From positions 744,001 to 808,000 of the forward strand of contig PLDA01000003.1 of NCBI GenBank assembly GCA_003134965.1: a DNA stretch of 64,000 nucleotides, written 5' to 3'. Under the pieces are notes generated by a model. The model was given only the letters and a program-made list of their open reading frames with translations. It was not told the DNA's origin and ran no database searches. Source of the stretch: Vulcanimicrobium winogradskyi (GTDB lineage: Bacteria; Vulcanimicrobiota; Vulcanimicrobiia; Vulcanimicrobiales; Vulcanimicrobiaceae). The translations under genes and the position numbers were made by a program. Shown in pieces: positions 8,825 to 19,983 of this stretch (position 1 is its first letter; every line of letters begins with the position of its first letter).

Positions 8825-9703
8825 CTAAACCGCTACCTCGTACTCGCGCAGGGCAGCGTTGAGCGACGTTTTCTGGTCGGTCGCGTCGCTGCGCTCGCCG
8901 ATGATCAGCGCGCACGGCGTCCCGAACTCGCCGGCCGCAAAACGCTTCGGCTGCGTGCCGGGGATGACGACCGCGCGCGCCGGGATGACGCCCTTGGTGA
9001 TGACGGGCTCGCTGCCGCGGACGTCGACGATCGGGGTCGATGCGGTGAGCACGACACCGGCACCGAGCACCGCCTCCGTGCAGATACGCACACCCTCCAC
9101 GACGATGCAGCGCGAGCCGACGAACGCCCCGTCCTCGACGATCACCGGGAGCGCCTGGGGCGGCTCGAGCACGCCCCCGATCCCGACGCCGCCGCTCAAA
9201 TGGACGTTCTTGCCGATCTGCGCGCACGACCCCACCGTCGCCCACGTGTCGACCATCGACCCGTCGTCGACGTACGCTCCGACGTTTACGTAGCCCGGCA
9301 TGAGGATCGCTCCCTTGCCGAGGTACGAACCGTAGCGTGCAACACCGGGCGGGACACAGCGCGCGCCGAGCTTCTTCCAATTCCGTTTGGTGGGTAACTT
9401 GTCGTAGTACGAAGGGAGGCGATAACGGAATTTCACCGCGTCGAGCGATCCTGCGGTCTTGGCGAACACGTCCTCGACGATGCGCGCGCTGTCGAAGCGC
9501 GCGAACGAGAGCACGATCGCCCGCTTCACCCACGGATGCACGACCCACTCACCGTCGATCGGTTCGCAGACGCGCAGCATCCCCGTGTCGAGCGCTTCGA
9601 GGACCTCGTCGACGACGCGTCCCGCCTTTTTCTTGACGGCCTTGGGGTCGGCGGCGAGGCGCTCCTCGAGCTCGACGACCCGTGCTTCCAGGGTTCCATC
9701 CAT
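8825..9703 (-). CDS. dapD: 2,3,4,5-tetrahydropyridine-2,6-dicarboxylate N-succinyltransferase
   Basis: 292 residues with an N-terminal helical segment and a left-handed parallel beta-helix of hexapeptide repeats (GKGAILMPGYVNVGAYVDDG, GSCAQIGKNVHLSGGVGIGG, GAFVGSRCIVVEGVRI). RFDSARIVEDV, the MPGYVNVGAYV stretch and GGVLEPPQA are DapD signatures. It transfers succinyl from succinyl-CoA in the succinylase branch of diaminopimelate synthesis. It begins at ATG 9703, divergent from tkt across about 108 bp that hold both promoters; I could not pick convincing -35/-10 boxes there. Confidence 0.95.
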   Translation of the reverse strand: MDGTLEARVVELEERLAADPKAVKKKAGRVVDEVLEALDTGMLRVCEPIDGEWVVHPWVKRAIVLSFARFDSARIVEDVFAKTAGSLDAVKFRYRLPSYYDKLPTKRNWKKLGARCVPPGVARYGSYLGKGAILMPGYVNVGAYVDDGSMVDTWATVGSCAQIGKNVHLSGGVGIGGVLEPPQALPVIVEDGAFVGSRCIVVEGVRICTEAVLGAGVVLTASTPIVDVRGSEPVITKGVIPARAVVIPGTQPKRFAAGEFGTPCALIIGERSDATDQKTSLNAALREYEVAV

Positions 9704-9811
9704 CGAGCGGGGCGTTCCCGCGCCACAAACCGCGCTCCCGTCGCCTTGGCGATGGAGGGTCCTGAAGGGGCCCTCGATAACGCGGTTTCCCCCGGTACAT
9801 CAGGAGACGAC

Positions 9812-11791
<1,980 letters not shown>

Positions 11792-11796
11792 CGTCA

Positions 11797-14667
11797 ATGT
11801 CCAACGAAGTGAGAAAGCAGATCATCATGGGCGACCAGCTTCGCGAACTCGCGAACGTAGGCCAGAGCATCTGGCTCGACAACATCCGGCGCAGCATGTT
11901 CGCGTCCGGCGAGCTGCAGCGCCTCATCGACCTCGGTCTGCGCGGAATGACGTCGAACCCGACGATCTTCGAGAAGGCGATCGGCTCGGGCTCCGACTAC
12001 GACGACCAGCTCCGCACGCTGGTCGACGAGACCGATCCGATCAAAGTCTTCGAGGCGCTCGCGATTCGCGACATCCGTAGCGCGTGCGACCTGTTTCATC
12101 CGGTCTGGGAATCGACGAAGGGGCTCGACGGGTATGTTTCGCTCGAAGTCCCGCCGACGCTGGCGCAGGACACACAAGGGACGATCGCGGCGGCCCAGCG
12201 GCTGTGGGGCGAAGTCAACCGGCCGAACCTGATGATCAAGATCCCGGGTACCGCCGAAGGCATGCCCGCGATCAAAGCGACGATCGCCGCCGGCATCAAC
12301 GTCAACGTGACGCTGCTGTTCTCGGTCGACCGCTACGAATCGGCGGCGAACGCGTACATCGAGGGACTCGAGGAGCGCGCCGGCAAGGGGCAGCCGATCG
12401 ACCGCCTCGCCTCGGTCGCCTCGTTCTTCGTCTCGCGGATCGACACCGCGATCGACAAACAGCTGCAAGCCCGGATCGACAAGGCCGAGCAGCTCGAGCA
12501 TTTGCTCGGCAAGGCCGCGGTCGCGAACACCAAACTCGCCTATCAGCGCTTCCTCAAGCTCTTCGGCGGCGAGCGGTTCGCCGCGCTCAAAGCCAAAGGC
12601 GCGCACGTACAGCGCCCGCTCTGGGCGTCCACCTCGACCAAGAACCCGGCGTACCCGGACCTCATGTACGTCGAGTCGCTGGTCGGCCGCGACACGGTGA
12701 ACACCGTTCCGCCGAACACGCTCGAGGGGCTGCTCGACCACGGGCAGATCCGCGCGGACACGATCACCGCGGACATCGAGGGTGCGCGTGCGACGATCGA
12801 GGCGTTCGGCAAGGCGCAGATCTCGCTCTACGACGTGACCGAAGAGCTGGTCGCCGAGGGCGTGAAGTCGTTCGCCGACTCGTTCAACGCGATGCTCGCC
12901 GCGATCCAGGGAAAGCTCCAACAGCTTCGCCAAGGCGGCCCCCCGAAAGTCGGCGTGACCGCGGCCGGGGAGAAGGTGGCGTTGATCGACGCCGCGCTCG
13001 ACAAGCTCGCGCAGAACGACTTCCTCCACAAGCTCTGGACGCACGACGCCACGCCGTGGTCGACCGACCCGGCGCACGTCGAGATCATCAAGCACGCGCT
13101 CGGGTGGGTGGAGATCGCGCAGCAGACACACGCCCAGAGCGGCGAACTGCGCGATTTCGCGCACGCCTGCGCGAAGCGCTTCGAGCACGTCGTCGTGCTC
13201 GGCATGGGCGGGAGCTCGCTCGCGCCCGACATCCTGCGGGAGACGTTCGGGAAGACACCGGGCTATCCGCAGTTGCACGTGCTCGACTCGACCGACCCGC
13301 AGCAGATCAAGGCGCTCGACGAAAGCCTCGATATCGCGAAGTCGCTCTTCATCGTCGCCTCGAAGTCGGGGACGACGACCGAGCCCGACGCGTTCTTCCG
13401 CTACTTCTTCCAACGCGTGCAGCAGACCGTCGGCGCCAGCAACGCCTCCGACCATTTCATCGCGATCACCGATCCGGGGACCAAGCTCGAGCAGGAAGCG
13501 AAAGAGGACAAGTTCCTGCGCGTCTTCACCAACGATCCGAACATCGGCGGGCGGTACTCGGCGCTCTCGTACTTCGGGATGGTGCCGGCGGCGCTTGCCG
13601 GCTACGACGTCGCGGCGATCCTCGACCGCGCGATCAACGCCATGCACGCGAATGCTGCGACGGTCTCGGCCTACGACGCGCCGGGCGTACGGTTCGGCGC
13701 CGCGATCTCCGCGCTGGCGAAGGACGGCCGCGACAAGCTGACGATCGTCACGCACCCTGCAATACGGGCCTTTGGTGCCTGGGCCGAACAACTGATCGCC
13801 GAGTCGACGGGCAAGTCCGGTACGGGAATCGTCCCGATCGAAGGTGAGCCCGCGGGGACGCCCGCTGCGTACGGCGATGATCGCGTCTTCGTCTACGTCG
13901 GCTGCGGCCTGCCGGACGAGCCCGCCACGCTGGAACCGTGGTTCGAGCAGCTCGAGAACGCCGGCCATCCGGTGATCCGCCTCGCGATGAGCGACACGCT
14001 CGACATCGGCGAGCAGTTCTATCTGTGGGAGATCGCGACGGCGGCCGCCGGCACGGTCCTCGAGATCGACGCGTTCGACCAGCCGAACGTGCAAGAGTCA
14101 AAAGACAACACGAAACGGCTGCTGGCCGAGTTCGCGGCCGAAGGGACGTTCTCGGAACCCGAGCCGCGCGTTCGCACCAGCGGAGCGCTCGTGTTCCCGC
14201 TGAGCGGTTCGCGCGGCGCGGCGCTCGGAACCGATCTGCCGTCCGCCGTCGCGGCGGTCGCAGAGCAGATCAAACCCGGCGACTACGTCGCCTTCAACGC
14301 GTACGTCCCGATGAACGAGGACGATGCTGCCGCACTGCTGCGCATCCGTACGACGGTGCGCGACGCCCTGCGCGTCGCGACCACGGTCGGTTTCGGGCCG
14401 CGCTTCCTGCACTCCACCGGCCAGCTGCACAAGGGCGGCTCGAACGAGGGCGTCTTCTTCCAGATCACCTACGAGCCGCCGTTCGATCTGCCGATCCCCG
14501 GGATGGTCGGTTTCCGCACGCTGCAACGCGCGCAGGCGCTCGGCGACTTCGAGTCGCTCGACAAACGCGACCGGCGTGGGATCCGCGTCCACTTCCCCGG
14601 CGACCCCAAGGCGGGACTCGCCGCCCTCGCATCCGCCCTCGAAGCCGCCGTCAGCGCGAGAGCGTAG
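11797..14667 (+). CDS. tal-pgi: Bifunctional transaldolase / glucose-6-phosphate isomerase
   Basis: 956 residues fusing two enzymes. Residues 1 to about 370 are transaldolase (NVGQSIWLDNIRRSM, GMTSNPTIFEKAI, Schiff-base lysine in MIKIPGTAEG near residue 148, WASTSTKNPAYPD). About 400-956 are phosphoglucose isomerase (VVLGMGGSSLAPDILRETFG, SKSGTTTEP, FLHSTGQLHKGGSNEGVF). The fusion links the non-oxidative pentose pathway to glycolysis and is known from cyanobacteria, actinobacteria and relatives. The start is uncertain: ATG 11797 is 5 bp after the tkt stop but has no RBS. ATG 11827 (MGDQLRELANVGQ) aligns better with the usual transaldolase N-terminus. Confidence 0.95.
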   Translation: MSNEVRKQIIMGDQLRELANVGQSIWLDNIRRSMFASGELQRLIDLGLRGMTSNPTIFEKAIGSGSDYDDQLRTLVDETDPIKVFEALAIRDIRSACDLFHPVWESTKGLDGYVSLEVPPTLAQDTQGTIAAAQRLWGEVNRPNLMIKIPGTAEGMPAIKATIAAGINVNVTLLFSVDRYESAANAYIEGLEERAGKGQPIDRLASVASFFVSRIDTAIDKQLQARIDKAEQLEHLLGKAAVANTKLAYQRFLKLFGGERFAALKAKGAHVQRPLWASTSTKNPAYPDLMYVESLVGRDTVNTVPPNTLEGLLDHGQIRADTITADIEGARATIEAFGKAQISLYDVTEELVAEGVKSFADSFNAMLAAIQGKLQQLRQGGPPKVGVTAAGEKVALIDAALDKLAQNDFLHKLWTHDATPWSTDPAHVEIIKHALGWVEIAQQTHAQSGELRDFAHACAKRFEHVVVLGMGGSSLAPDILRETFGKTPGYPQLHVLDSTDPQQIKALDESLDIAKSLFIVASKSGTTTEPDAFFRYFFQRVQQTVGASNASDHFIAITDPGTKLEQEAKEDKFLRVFTNDPNIGGRYSALSYFGMVPAALAGYDVAAILDRAINAMHANAATVSAYDAPGVRFGAAISALAKDGRDKLTIVTHPAIRAFGAWAEQLIAESTGKSGTGIVPIEGEPAGTPAAYGDDRVFVYVGCGLPDEPATLEPWFEQLENAGHPVIRLAMSDTLDIGEQFYLWEIATAAAGTVLEIDAFDQPNVQESKDNTKRLLAEFAAEGTFSEPEPRVRTSGALVFPLSGSRGAALGTDLPSAVAAVAEQIKPGDYVAFNAYVPMNEDDAAALLRIRTTVRDALRVATTVGFGPRFLHSTGQLHKGGSNEGVFFQITYEPPFDLPIPGMVGFRTLQRAQALGDFESLDKRDRRGIRVHFPGDPKAGLAALASALEAAVSARA

Positions 14668-14673
14668 GCGCCC

Positions 14674-15570
14674 GTGCAACTTGGCATGATCGGGCTGGGG
14701 CGGATGGGCGCCAACATGACGACCCGACTCCAGCGCGGTGGACATCAGGTGGTGGCGTACGACCGCGATCCGACGGCGGTGCAGCGGACGGCGGCCGACG
14801 GCGCGACCGGCGCGTCGTCGCTGAACGATCTGGTCGCGAAACTGAAGGCGCCGCGCGCGGTGTGGATCATGGTACCGGCCGGCGATCCGACCGATTCGAC
14901 GATCGGCGCGCTGCTCGAATTGCTGCAGCCGGGCGACGTCATCATCGACGGCGGCAACTCACGCTGGACCGATTCGAAGCAGCGCCACCTGCGCTGCAAG
15001 GACAAGGGCGTCTCGTTCGTCGACGCCGGGACGTCGGGCGGCGTCTGGGGGCTCGCCAACGGCTACTGCTTGATGGTCGGCGGCGACGACGACGCGGTCG
15101 CGCGCGTCGAGCCGATCTTCATCACGCTCGCGCCGAAGGACGGCTACGCCCACGTCGGGCCGAGCGGCGCCGGACATTTCTCGAAGATGGTCCACAACGG
15201 GATCGAGTACGGGATGCTCGCCGCGTACGGCGAGGGTTTCGAGATCCTCGAGAAATCCGAGTACACGTACGACCTGCACGAGCTGGCCTCGATCTGGCGC
15301 TACGGCTCGGTGGTCCGCTCGTGGCTGCTCGAGCTGCTCGAGCTCGCGCTCAAAGAAGATCCCGAGCTGGCCAAGGTCAAGGGCTGGGTCGACGATTCCG
15401 GCGAGGGCCGCTGGACCGTGCAGGCTGCGCTCGACGAGAACGTCCCGGCACCGGTGATCACCCTCTCGCTGCTCTCGCGCTTCGTCTCGCGCCAGGAAGA
15501 GTCGTACAGTGCGAAGGTGATCGCCGCGCTGCGAAATCAGTTCGGCGGCCACGCGATCAAGCCGGAATGA
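14674..15570 (+). CDS. gnd: 6-phosphogluconate dehydrogenase, decarboxylating (short form)
   Basis: 298 residues starting with GTG (MQLGMIGLGRMGANM). The Rossmann GxGxxG is GLGRMG, the NADP-binding domain continues to DGGNSRW, and the catalytic region has GVSFVDAGTSGGVWG and GPSGAGHFSKMVHNGIEYG, with the catalytic lysine in FSKMVHNG. At about 300 residues it belongs to the short YqeC/GndA-like class rather than the 470-residue form. It oxidises and decarboxylates 6-phosphogluconate to ribulose 5-phosphate. Its stop overlaps the zwf start by 4 bp. Confidence 0.95.
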   Translation: MQLGMIGLGRMGANMTTRLQRGGHQVVAYDRDPTAVQRTAADGATGASSLNDLVAKLKAPRAVWIMVPAGDPTDSTIGALLELLQPGDVIIDGGNSRWTDSKQRHLRCKDKGVSFVDAGTSGGVWGLANGYCLMVGGDDDAVARVEPIFITLAPKDGYAHVGPSGAGHFSKMVHNGIEYGMLAAYGEGFEILEKSEYTYDLHELASIWRYGSVVRSWLLELLELALKEDPELAKVKGWVDDSGEGRWTVQAALDENVPAPVITLSLLSRFVSRQEESYSAKVIAALRNQFGGHAIKPE

Positions 15571-17117
15571 CCGCAACCGCCGGCGGCGTCGCCGCGAACC
15601 CGCTCCGCAAAGGTCTTGCAGCGAACCGCATCGCGGATCCGTGCAACGTCATCTTCTTCGGCGCGACCGGCGACCTGATGAAGCGCATGCTGCTGCCCGC
15701 GATGTGGAACCTGCGGCTCGAGGACATGCTACCCTCGAACTACGGCATCGTCGGCTTCTCGCGCTCCGACGACGACGACGAGAAGTTCCGCGAGGAGATG
15801 CGCAAGGCGGTCGACGAGTTCTCGCGCAGCGGCCCGGCGAAGGAACCGCTGTGGAGCGATTTCGCGAAACACCTGTCGTATGTCTCCGGAACGTTCGATG
15901 ACACGAACTGCTTTCACAAGCTTCGGGCGCAGCTCGAAAAGAACGATAAAGAACTCGGCACCGGCGGGAACCGGCTCTTCTACCTGAGCACGCCGCCGTC
16001 GCTGTTCGCGCCAATCGTCGATCAACTCGACAAAGGCGGCCTCGGGCCGCGCGACAACCAGACCGGCTGGACGCGCATCATCGTCGAGAAGCCGTTCGGA
16101 ACCGACCTCGACTCGGCGCGCGCGCTGCAGGCCGAAGTCTCGAAAGTCTTCGACGAAAAGCAGATCTACCGAATCGACCACTACCTCGGCAAAGAGCCGG
16201 TTCAGGACATCATGGCGCTGCGCTTCGCGAACGTGATCTTCGAGCCGCTCTGGAATCGGCGCTACGTCGATTCGGTGCAGATCACCGCCGCCGAGACCGT
16301 CGGAGTCGAGCAGCGCGGCGGCTACTACGACAACGCCGGCGCGCTGCGCGACATGATCCAGAACCACGTGATGAACCTGCTCGCGCTCGTCGCGATGGAA
16401 CCGCCCGTCGCCGCCGATGCCGACTCGATCCGCGACGAGAAGTTCAAGGTGCTCCGCGCGATCCGCCCGATCGATCGGGCGCGGGTGACGCTGGAATCGG
16501 CGCGCGGCCAGTACGACGCGGGCTCGATCGCCGGCAAACCGGTCCCCGGCTACCGCGAAGAGCCCAACGTGCGCCCAGACTCGAACACCGAAACATTCGC
16601 TGCGGTGAAGTTGCTGATCGACAACTGGCGCTGGGCCGGCGTGCCGTTCTACCTGCGCTCAGGCAAGCGGCTCGCGCACAAGACGTCGGAGATCGCGATC
16701 ACCTTCCGCTCGATCCCACACCGTCTTTTCGGCGACGCCGGCGATGCCCTCGACAACAACGTGCTGGTAATGAAGATCCAGCCCGAGGAAGGCATCTCGC
16801 TGCGCTTCAACGCGAAGGTGCCGGGGCCGAAGATGCACATCAGGGCGGTCTCGATGGACTTCAACTACGGGACCGGCTTCGGTGTCGTGTCGGCGCCGGC
16901 GTACGAGCGGCTGATCGGCGACGCGATGCGCGGCGACGCGACGCTCTTCACCCGCTGGGACGCGGTCGAGACCGCCTGGCAAATCGTCATGCCGATCCTC
17001 GACAAATGGCAGAACACGATCGACGAGAGCTTCTCGAACTACAGCGCCGGAGGCCAGGGACCGCCCTCGTCGGACCGGCTGCTCGCGATGGACGGCCGGG
17101 AGTGGCGCAAGATATGA
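15567..17117 (+). CDS. zwf: Glucose-6-phosphate 1-dehydrogenase
   Basis: 516 residues. The N-terminal coenzyme motif is FFGATGDLMKRML, and the active-site signature RIDHYLGKEPVQDIMALRF carries the catalytic His and Lys. EKPFGTDL and the C-terminal substrate domain (FYLRSGKRLAHKTSEIAI) are also intact. It catalyses the first, NADP-linked step of the oxidative pentose phosphate pathway. ATG 15567 overlaps the gnd stop as ATGA, and its own TGA overlaps the next ATG in the same way, so gnd-zwf-opcA is one translationally coupled unit. Confidence 0.97.
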   Translation: MTATAGGVAANPLRKGLAANRIADPCNVIFFGATGDLMKRMLLPAMWNLRLEDMLPSNYGIVGFSRSDDDDEKFREEMRKAVDEFSRSGPAKEPLWSDFAKHLSYVSGTFDDTNCFHKLRAQLEKNDKELGTGGNRLFYLSTPPSLFAPIVDQLDKGGLGPRDNQTGWTRIIVEKPFGTDLDSARALQAEVSKVFDEKQIYRIDHYLGKEPVQDIMALRFANVIFEPLWNRRYVDSVQITAAETVGVEQRGGYYDNAGALRDMIQNHVMNLLALVAMEPPVAADADSIRDEKFKVLRAIRPIDRARVTLESARGQYDAGSIAGKPVPGYREEPNVRPDSNTETFAAVKLLIDNWRWAGVPFYLRSGKRLAHKTSEIAITFRSIPHRLFGDAGDALDNNVLVMKIQPEEGISLRFNAKVPGPKMHIRAVSMDFNYGTGFGVVSAPAYERLIGDAMRGDATLFTRWDAVETAWQIVMPILDKWQNTIDESFSNYSAGGQGPPSSDRLLAMDGREWRKI

Positions 17118-18112
17118 GCCTAGAATCGTCGACGGTCGGGACGTCGCTCGACGCCATTCGCGCCGAGCTCTCGCGCGGCAAGCTCGCCACCTCGACGTTC
17201 AACTTCATCGTCTGGATCGACGATCCGGCACGCCGCGACTGGATCCGCGAGCGCGCCGGGATGCTCAGCGAGAAGCACCCGTCGTTCACGCTGATCTTTG
17301 ACAACACCGGCGTGCGCGAGGGCGACGCGACGGTGACGACCGGCGCGCGCGATCCGCACGCGACCGTCACGGTGCGCGGCGAACGGGTCGAGATCGACGT
17401 CTCCGGCCTCGACGCGGCGACGATCGCGCGGTACGTCACCGGGCTGTGCGCGGCCGGCGTCGAGACGATCCTCTGGTGGAGCGGATTCAAAGAGGCGAGC
17501 CGCGCGACGTTCTACGCGCTGCTGCCGCTGATCGGCACGCTGATCGTCGACTCGTCGGGCGGGTTGGCTGACGACTCGGCGCTCCGCGCGCTGGCAGACT
17601 TCCACGCGGAGCACATGGAGGTCACGCTGCGGGATCTCGCTTGGATGCGCCTCACCCCATGGCGGGACATGATCGCGAACTTCTTCGACGACGAGAGACT
17701 GCTCGGCGAGTTGTTCACGATCCGCGCGCTGCACATCGCCAGCGGCTCGGACTCCGAAGCGCTCTACCTCGGCGGCTGGCTTGCGAGCCGTCTCGACTGG
17801 ACCGCCACCGGCCGCGACGCGTTCACCGACCGCGCCGGCAAGACCATCGCGTTCAACCGGCGCCGTGAAGGCGAGATCCGCCGCGTGCAAAGCATCTGCC
17901 TCGACAGCGAGACCTCGTGGTATCACGGCGAGGTCACCGAAGACCCCGGCGTCGTCAGCGTCTGGGTCGAGGGCGAGCATGCGCGCGAACCGCGCCTCTT
18001 CCCGCTCATGGCGATCGACAACGCGAGCCTGTTGGAGCGCGCCGTCCTCGAATCCGGCGCCGTCGAGCTGTTCGAGACGGCGCTCACCACCGCCGCCACG
18101 CTGCTCGGCTAG
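17114..18112 (+). CDS. opcA: Glucose-6-phosphate dehydrogenase assembly protein OpcA
   Basis: 332 residues. Position directly after zwf, with a 4-bp ATGA overlap, and the sequence character (TFNFIVWIDDPARRDWI, LLPLIGTLIVDSSG, LRDLAWMRLTPWRDMIANFF, ALYLGGWLASRLDW) match OpcA. In cyanobacteria and actinobacteria OpcA is a redox-linked allosteric activator and assembly factor of Zwf. The segment LAWMRLTPWRDMIANFFDD is the best-conserved family block. I see no cysteine pair like those of the cyanobacterial form, so redox control cannot be assumed here. Confidence 0.9.
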   Translation: MSLESSTVGTSLDAIRAELSRGKLATSTFNFIVWIDDPARRDWIRERAGMLSEKHPSFTLIFDNTGVREGDATVTTGARDPHATVTVRGERVEIDVSGLDAATIARYVTGLCAAGVETILWWSGFKEASRATFYALLPLIGTLIVDSSGGLADDSALRALADFHAEHMEVTLRDLAWMRLTPWRDMIANFFDDERLLGELFTIRALHIASGSDSEALYLGGWLASRLDWTATGRDAFTDRAGKTIAFNRRREGEIRRVQSICLDSETSWYHGEVTEDPGVVSVWVEGEHAREPRLFPLMAIDNASLLERAVLESGAVELFETALTTAATLLG

Positions 18113-18117
18113 CAGCG

Positions 18118-18846
18118 ATGGCGATCCCGGGCAACGTCACCGTGCTGGCCGATGCCGCGGCGCTCGCCGAAGCCGCGGCCGATCACGCCATTGCGGTGCT
18201 GATCGATGCGCTCACACAGCGCGATCTTGCGCACGTCGCGCTCGCCGGCGGGTCGACGCCGCGCGCGGTGAACGCCCTGCTTGCCGCGCAGCCGCGCCGC
18301 GAGGCGGTCGACTGGAGCCGCGTCATCTTTTGGTTCGGCGACGAGCGCTGCGTCCCGCCGGACGACGCGGACTCGAACTACCGGATGAACCGCGAGACAC
18401 TGCTCGACCCGCTCGACGTCGCGTCCTCGCACGTCCATCGCATACGCGGCGAGGACGATCCGAGCGCCGCCGCCGCGGACTACGATGCCGTGATGAAGCG
18501 CGAGCTCGGCGAGCATCCGCGGCTCGATCTCGTCCAGCTCGGGATGGGACCTGAAGGCCATACCGCTTCGCTCTTTCCGGGCACGACCAAGGGGATCGAC
18601 AAGGACAAGTACTGCATCGCGCACTATGTGCCGCAGCTCGACAAATGGCGGATCACGCTGACGCCGCGCGCGATCAACGCCGCTCGGAACGTGGTGATCA
18701 CGGCCGGCGGCAAGGAGAAAGCCGACGCGCTGCACGCGGTGCTCGAAGGCCCGCGCGAGCCCGACGTCTATCCCGCGCAGCTCGTCAACCCGCACCACGG
18801 CGAGCTCCGCTGGCTCGTCGACGCAGCCGCCGCCGCGAAGCTCTAG
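18118..18846 (+). CDS. pgl: 6-phosphogluconolactonase
   Basis: 242 residues, ATG 18118, five bases after opcA. The glucosamine-6-phosphate-isomerase/lactonase signatures are VALAGGSTPRAVNALL, IFWFGDERCVPPDDADSNYRM and LVQLGMGPEGHTASLFPGT; the last is the DevB-type Pgl motif. It hydrolyses 6-phosphogluconolactone between Zwf and Gnd. With tkt, tal-pgi, gnd, zwf and opcA it completes the pentose-phosphate operon; only ribose isomerase and epimerase are missing. The C-terminal LVNPHHGELRWLVD is usual for the family. Confidence 0.95.
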   Translation: MAIPGNVTVLADAAALAEAAADHAIAVLIDALTQRDLAHVALAGGSTPRAVNALLAAQPRREAVDWSRVIFWFGDERCVPPDDADSNYRMNRETLLDPLDVASSHVHRIRGEDDPSAAAADYDAVMKRELGEHPRLDLVQLGMGPEGHTASLFPGTTKGIDKDKYCIAHYVPQLDKWRITLTPRAINAARNVVITAGGKEKADALHAVLEGPREPDVYPAQLVNPHHGELRWLVDAAAAAKL

Positions 18847-18857
18847 TTCGCCCGGTC

Positions 18858-19589
18858 ATGGGCGGCAAGATCACCGTAAAGAGCCTGCAAGAGCGCTTCG
18901 GGCGCCCGGCGACGCTGATCGAGGTCGGCAAAGGCCCGCCCTCGCCGAATCCGGCGGCGTCGTGGTTCGGCCGCGTGAACCTCCGCCTGCCGCACGAATC
19001 GTGGCCCATCGACGCGGCGGGCCCGATGCTGCCGATCGTGCAGTTGAACCTGCGCGACGCACCGTACGTTCCGCCGTCGCTGAGTGATCTCGACGTCCTC
19101 GCAGTCTTCTTTGGTCGTGGTGTGTTGCCGACGGACACGCCAAACGGCGACGGCTGGCTCGTTCGCGCGTATCCGAATGTCGGCGCACTTTGTACGCTCG
19201 AGGAGTCCGAAGATGCGCGGCGCGCCGTCTCGGAGATGAGCGGGGCCGGCCGGCCGATCAGACCCTATCCGATCTCGTACCGCATCCTAGCGCGCGACTT
19301 CCCCGACTGGCCGGACGTCGATATCGACATCCCGGACCGCATCTCCGACAACTGGGAAGACCATTTCGGCGCCGCTCGCGGCTGTAAGCTGGGCGGGTGG
19401 CCGAACTTGCTCCAGGCCGAGATCTCCTGGGCACCGTATAACGAGCACCCGGCGAACCCCGAGTTCGTCTTGCAGATCGACGCAGTCCCGAAAGCGAACT
19501 GGACGTGCCTCGCCGACACCGTCTGCTACATCGGACGCGGCACCGGCGGCGCGCGCGATGTCTGGGCGTTCGACTGGCAGTGTGATTGA
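18858..19589 (+). CDS. DUF1963 (YwqG-like) protein
   Basis: 243 residues from ATG 18858, 11 bp after pgl. The C-terminal half carries the pattern seen in YwqG/DUF1963 proteins: CKLGGWPNLLQ, EFVLQIDAVPKANW and a final YIGRGTGGARDVWAFDWQCD region. The family has a beta-rich fold and no established biochemical role. No signal peptide or membrane segment is visible. It ends the plus-strand run that starts at tkt; co-transcription is possible but a functional link to sugar metabolism is not implied. Confidence 0.75.
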   Translation: MGGKITVKSLQERFGRPATLIEVGKGPPSPNPAASWFGRVNLRLPHESWPIDAAGPMLPIVQLNLRDAPYVPPSLSDLDVLAVFFGRGVLPTDTPNGDGWLVRAYPNVGALCTLEESEDARRAVSEMSGAGRPIRPYPISYRILARDFPDWPDVDIDIPDRISDNWEDHFGAARGCKLGGWPNLLQAEISWAPYNEHPANPEFVLQIDAVPKANWTCLADTVCYIGRGTGGARDVWAFDWQCD

Positions 19590-19594
19590 GCGGG

Positions 19595-19624
19595 TTGACG
19601 CATCGCGCTACGGTCGTGTAGAAT
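19595..19624 (+). promoter_or_regulatory. Sigma70-like promoter of the SEC-C gene
   Basis: TTGACG (19595-19600) and TAGAAT (19619-19624) are spaced by 18 bp. A consensus-quality RBS, AAGGAGG (19641-19647), follows, with an ATG at 19654. It is among the best-looking promoters in the window. Confidence 0.65.
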
Positions 19625-19653
19625 GCTGATCGTTGTCCGCAAGGAGGTTCATC

Positions 19654-19902
19654 ATGCGACACGACAGCGACTACGACAAACTGCCCAGCTTTTACGCGTT
19701 CTAGCAAGCGCCGCAGGGGCTACCCGTCCGAAACCAACGTCAAGCGCGGCGATCGCGTCGTCCACGGCGATAAAGAGCTGATCGAAAAGCTCAGCCGCAA
19801 CGATCCGTGCATCTGCGGCTCGGGCCGACGCTTTCAAGAAGTGCTGCATGCGAAGCGGTCGCTATGACGGCGTCGAGCGCGACTACTTCTTTCCGCGAAT
19901 AA
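19654..19902 (+). pseudogene. Small SEC-C-motif protein gene, broken by two or more frameshifts
   Basis: From ATG 19654 with a perfect RBS the frame gives MRHDSDYDKLPSFYAF and then stops at 19702. One frame over, the protein continues SKRRRGYPSETN and VKRGDRVVHGDKELIEKL to the zinc-ligand half SRNDPCICGSGRR. One more shift at about 19835 is needed to give the second half, FKKCCMRSGRYDGVERDYF. Together these form a full SEC-C motif (CxCGSGxxFKKCC), a zinc-binding module also found at the SecA C-terminus. The promoter, RBS and terminator around it are intact, so this is either a very recent pseudogene or a stretch of assembly indels. Confidence 0.7.
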
Positions 19903-19907
19903 CCGCA

Positions 19908-19936
19908 AAGCCGCCGGAACGATCCGGCGGCTTCTT
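19908..19936. terminator. Rho-independent terminator, probably bidirectional
   Basis: Perfect 11-bp stem AAGCCGCCGGA (19908-19918) / TCCGGCGGCTT (19923-19933) with a 4-nt ACGA loop and a short TTCTT tail on the plus strand. On the minus strand the stem is followed by TTTGC. It lies between the SEC-C gene (plus) and the MFS gene (minus, ending at 19984), so it can serve both. Confidence 0.75.
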
Positions 19937-19983
19937 CGCGCCGCTATGGATTTCCGGAGACGCCAGATGCGAACCGATCACGG

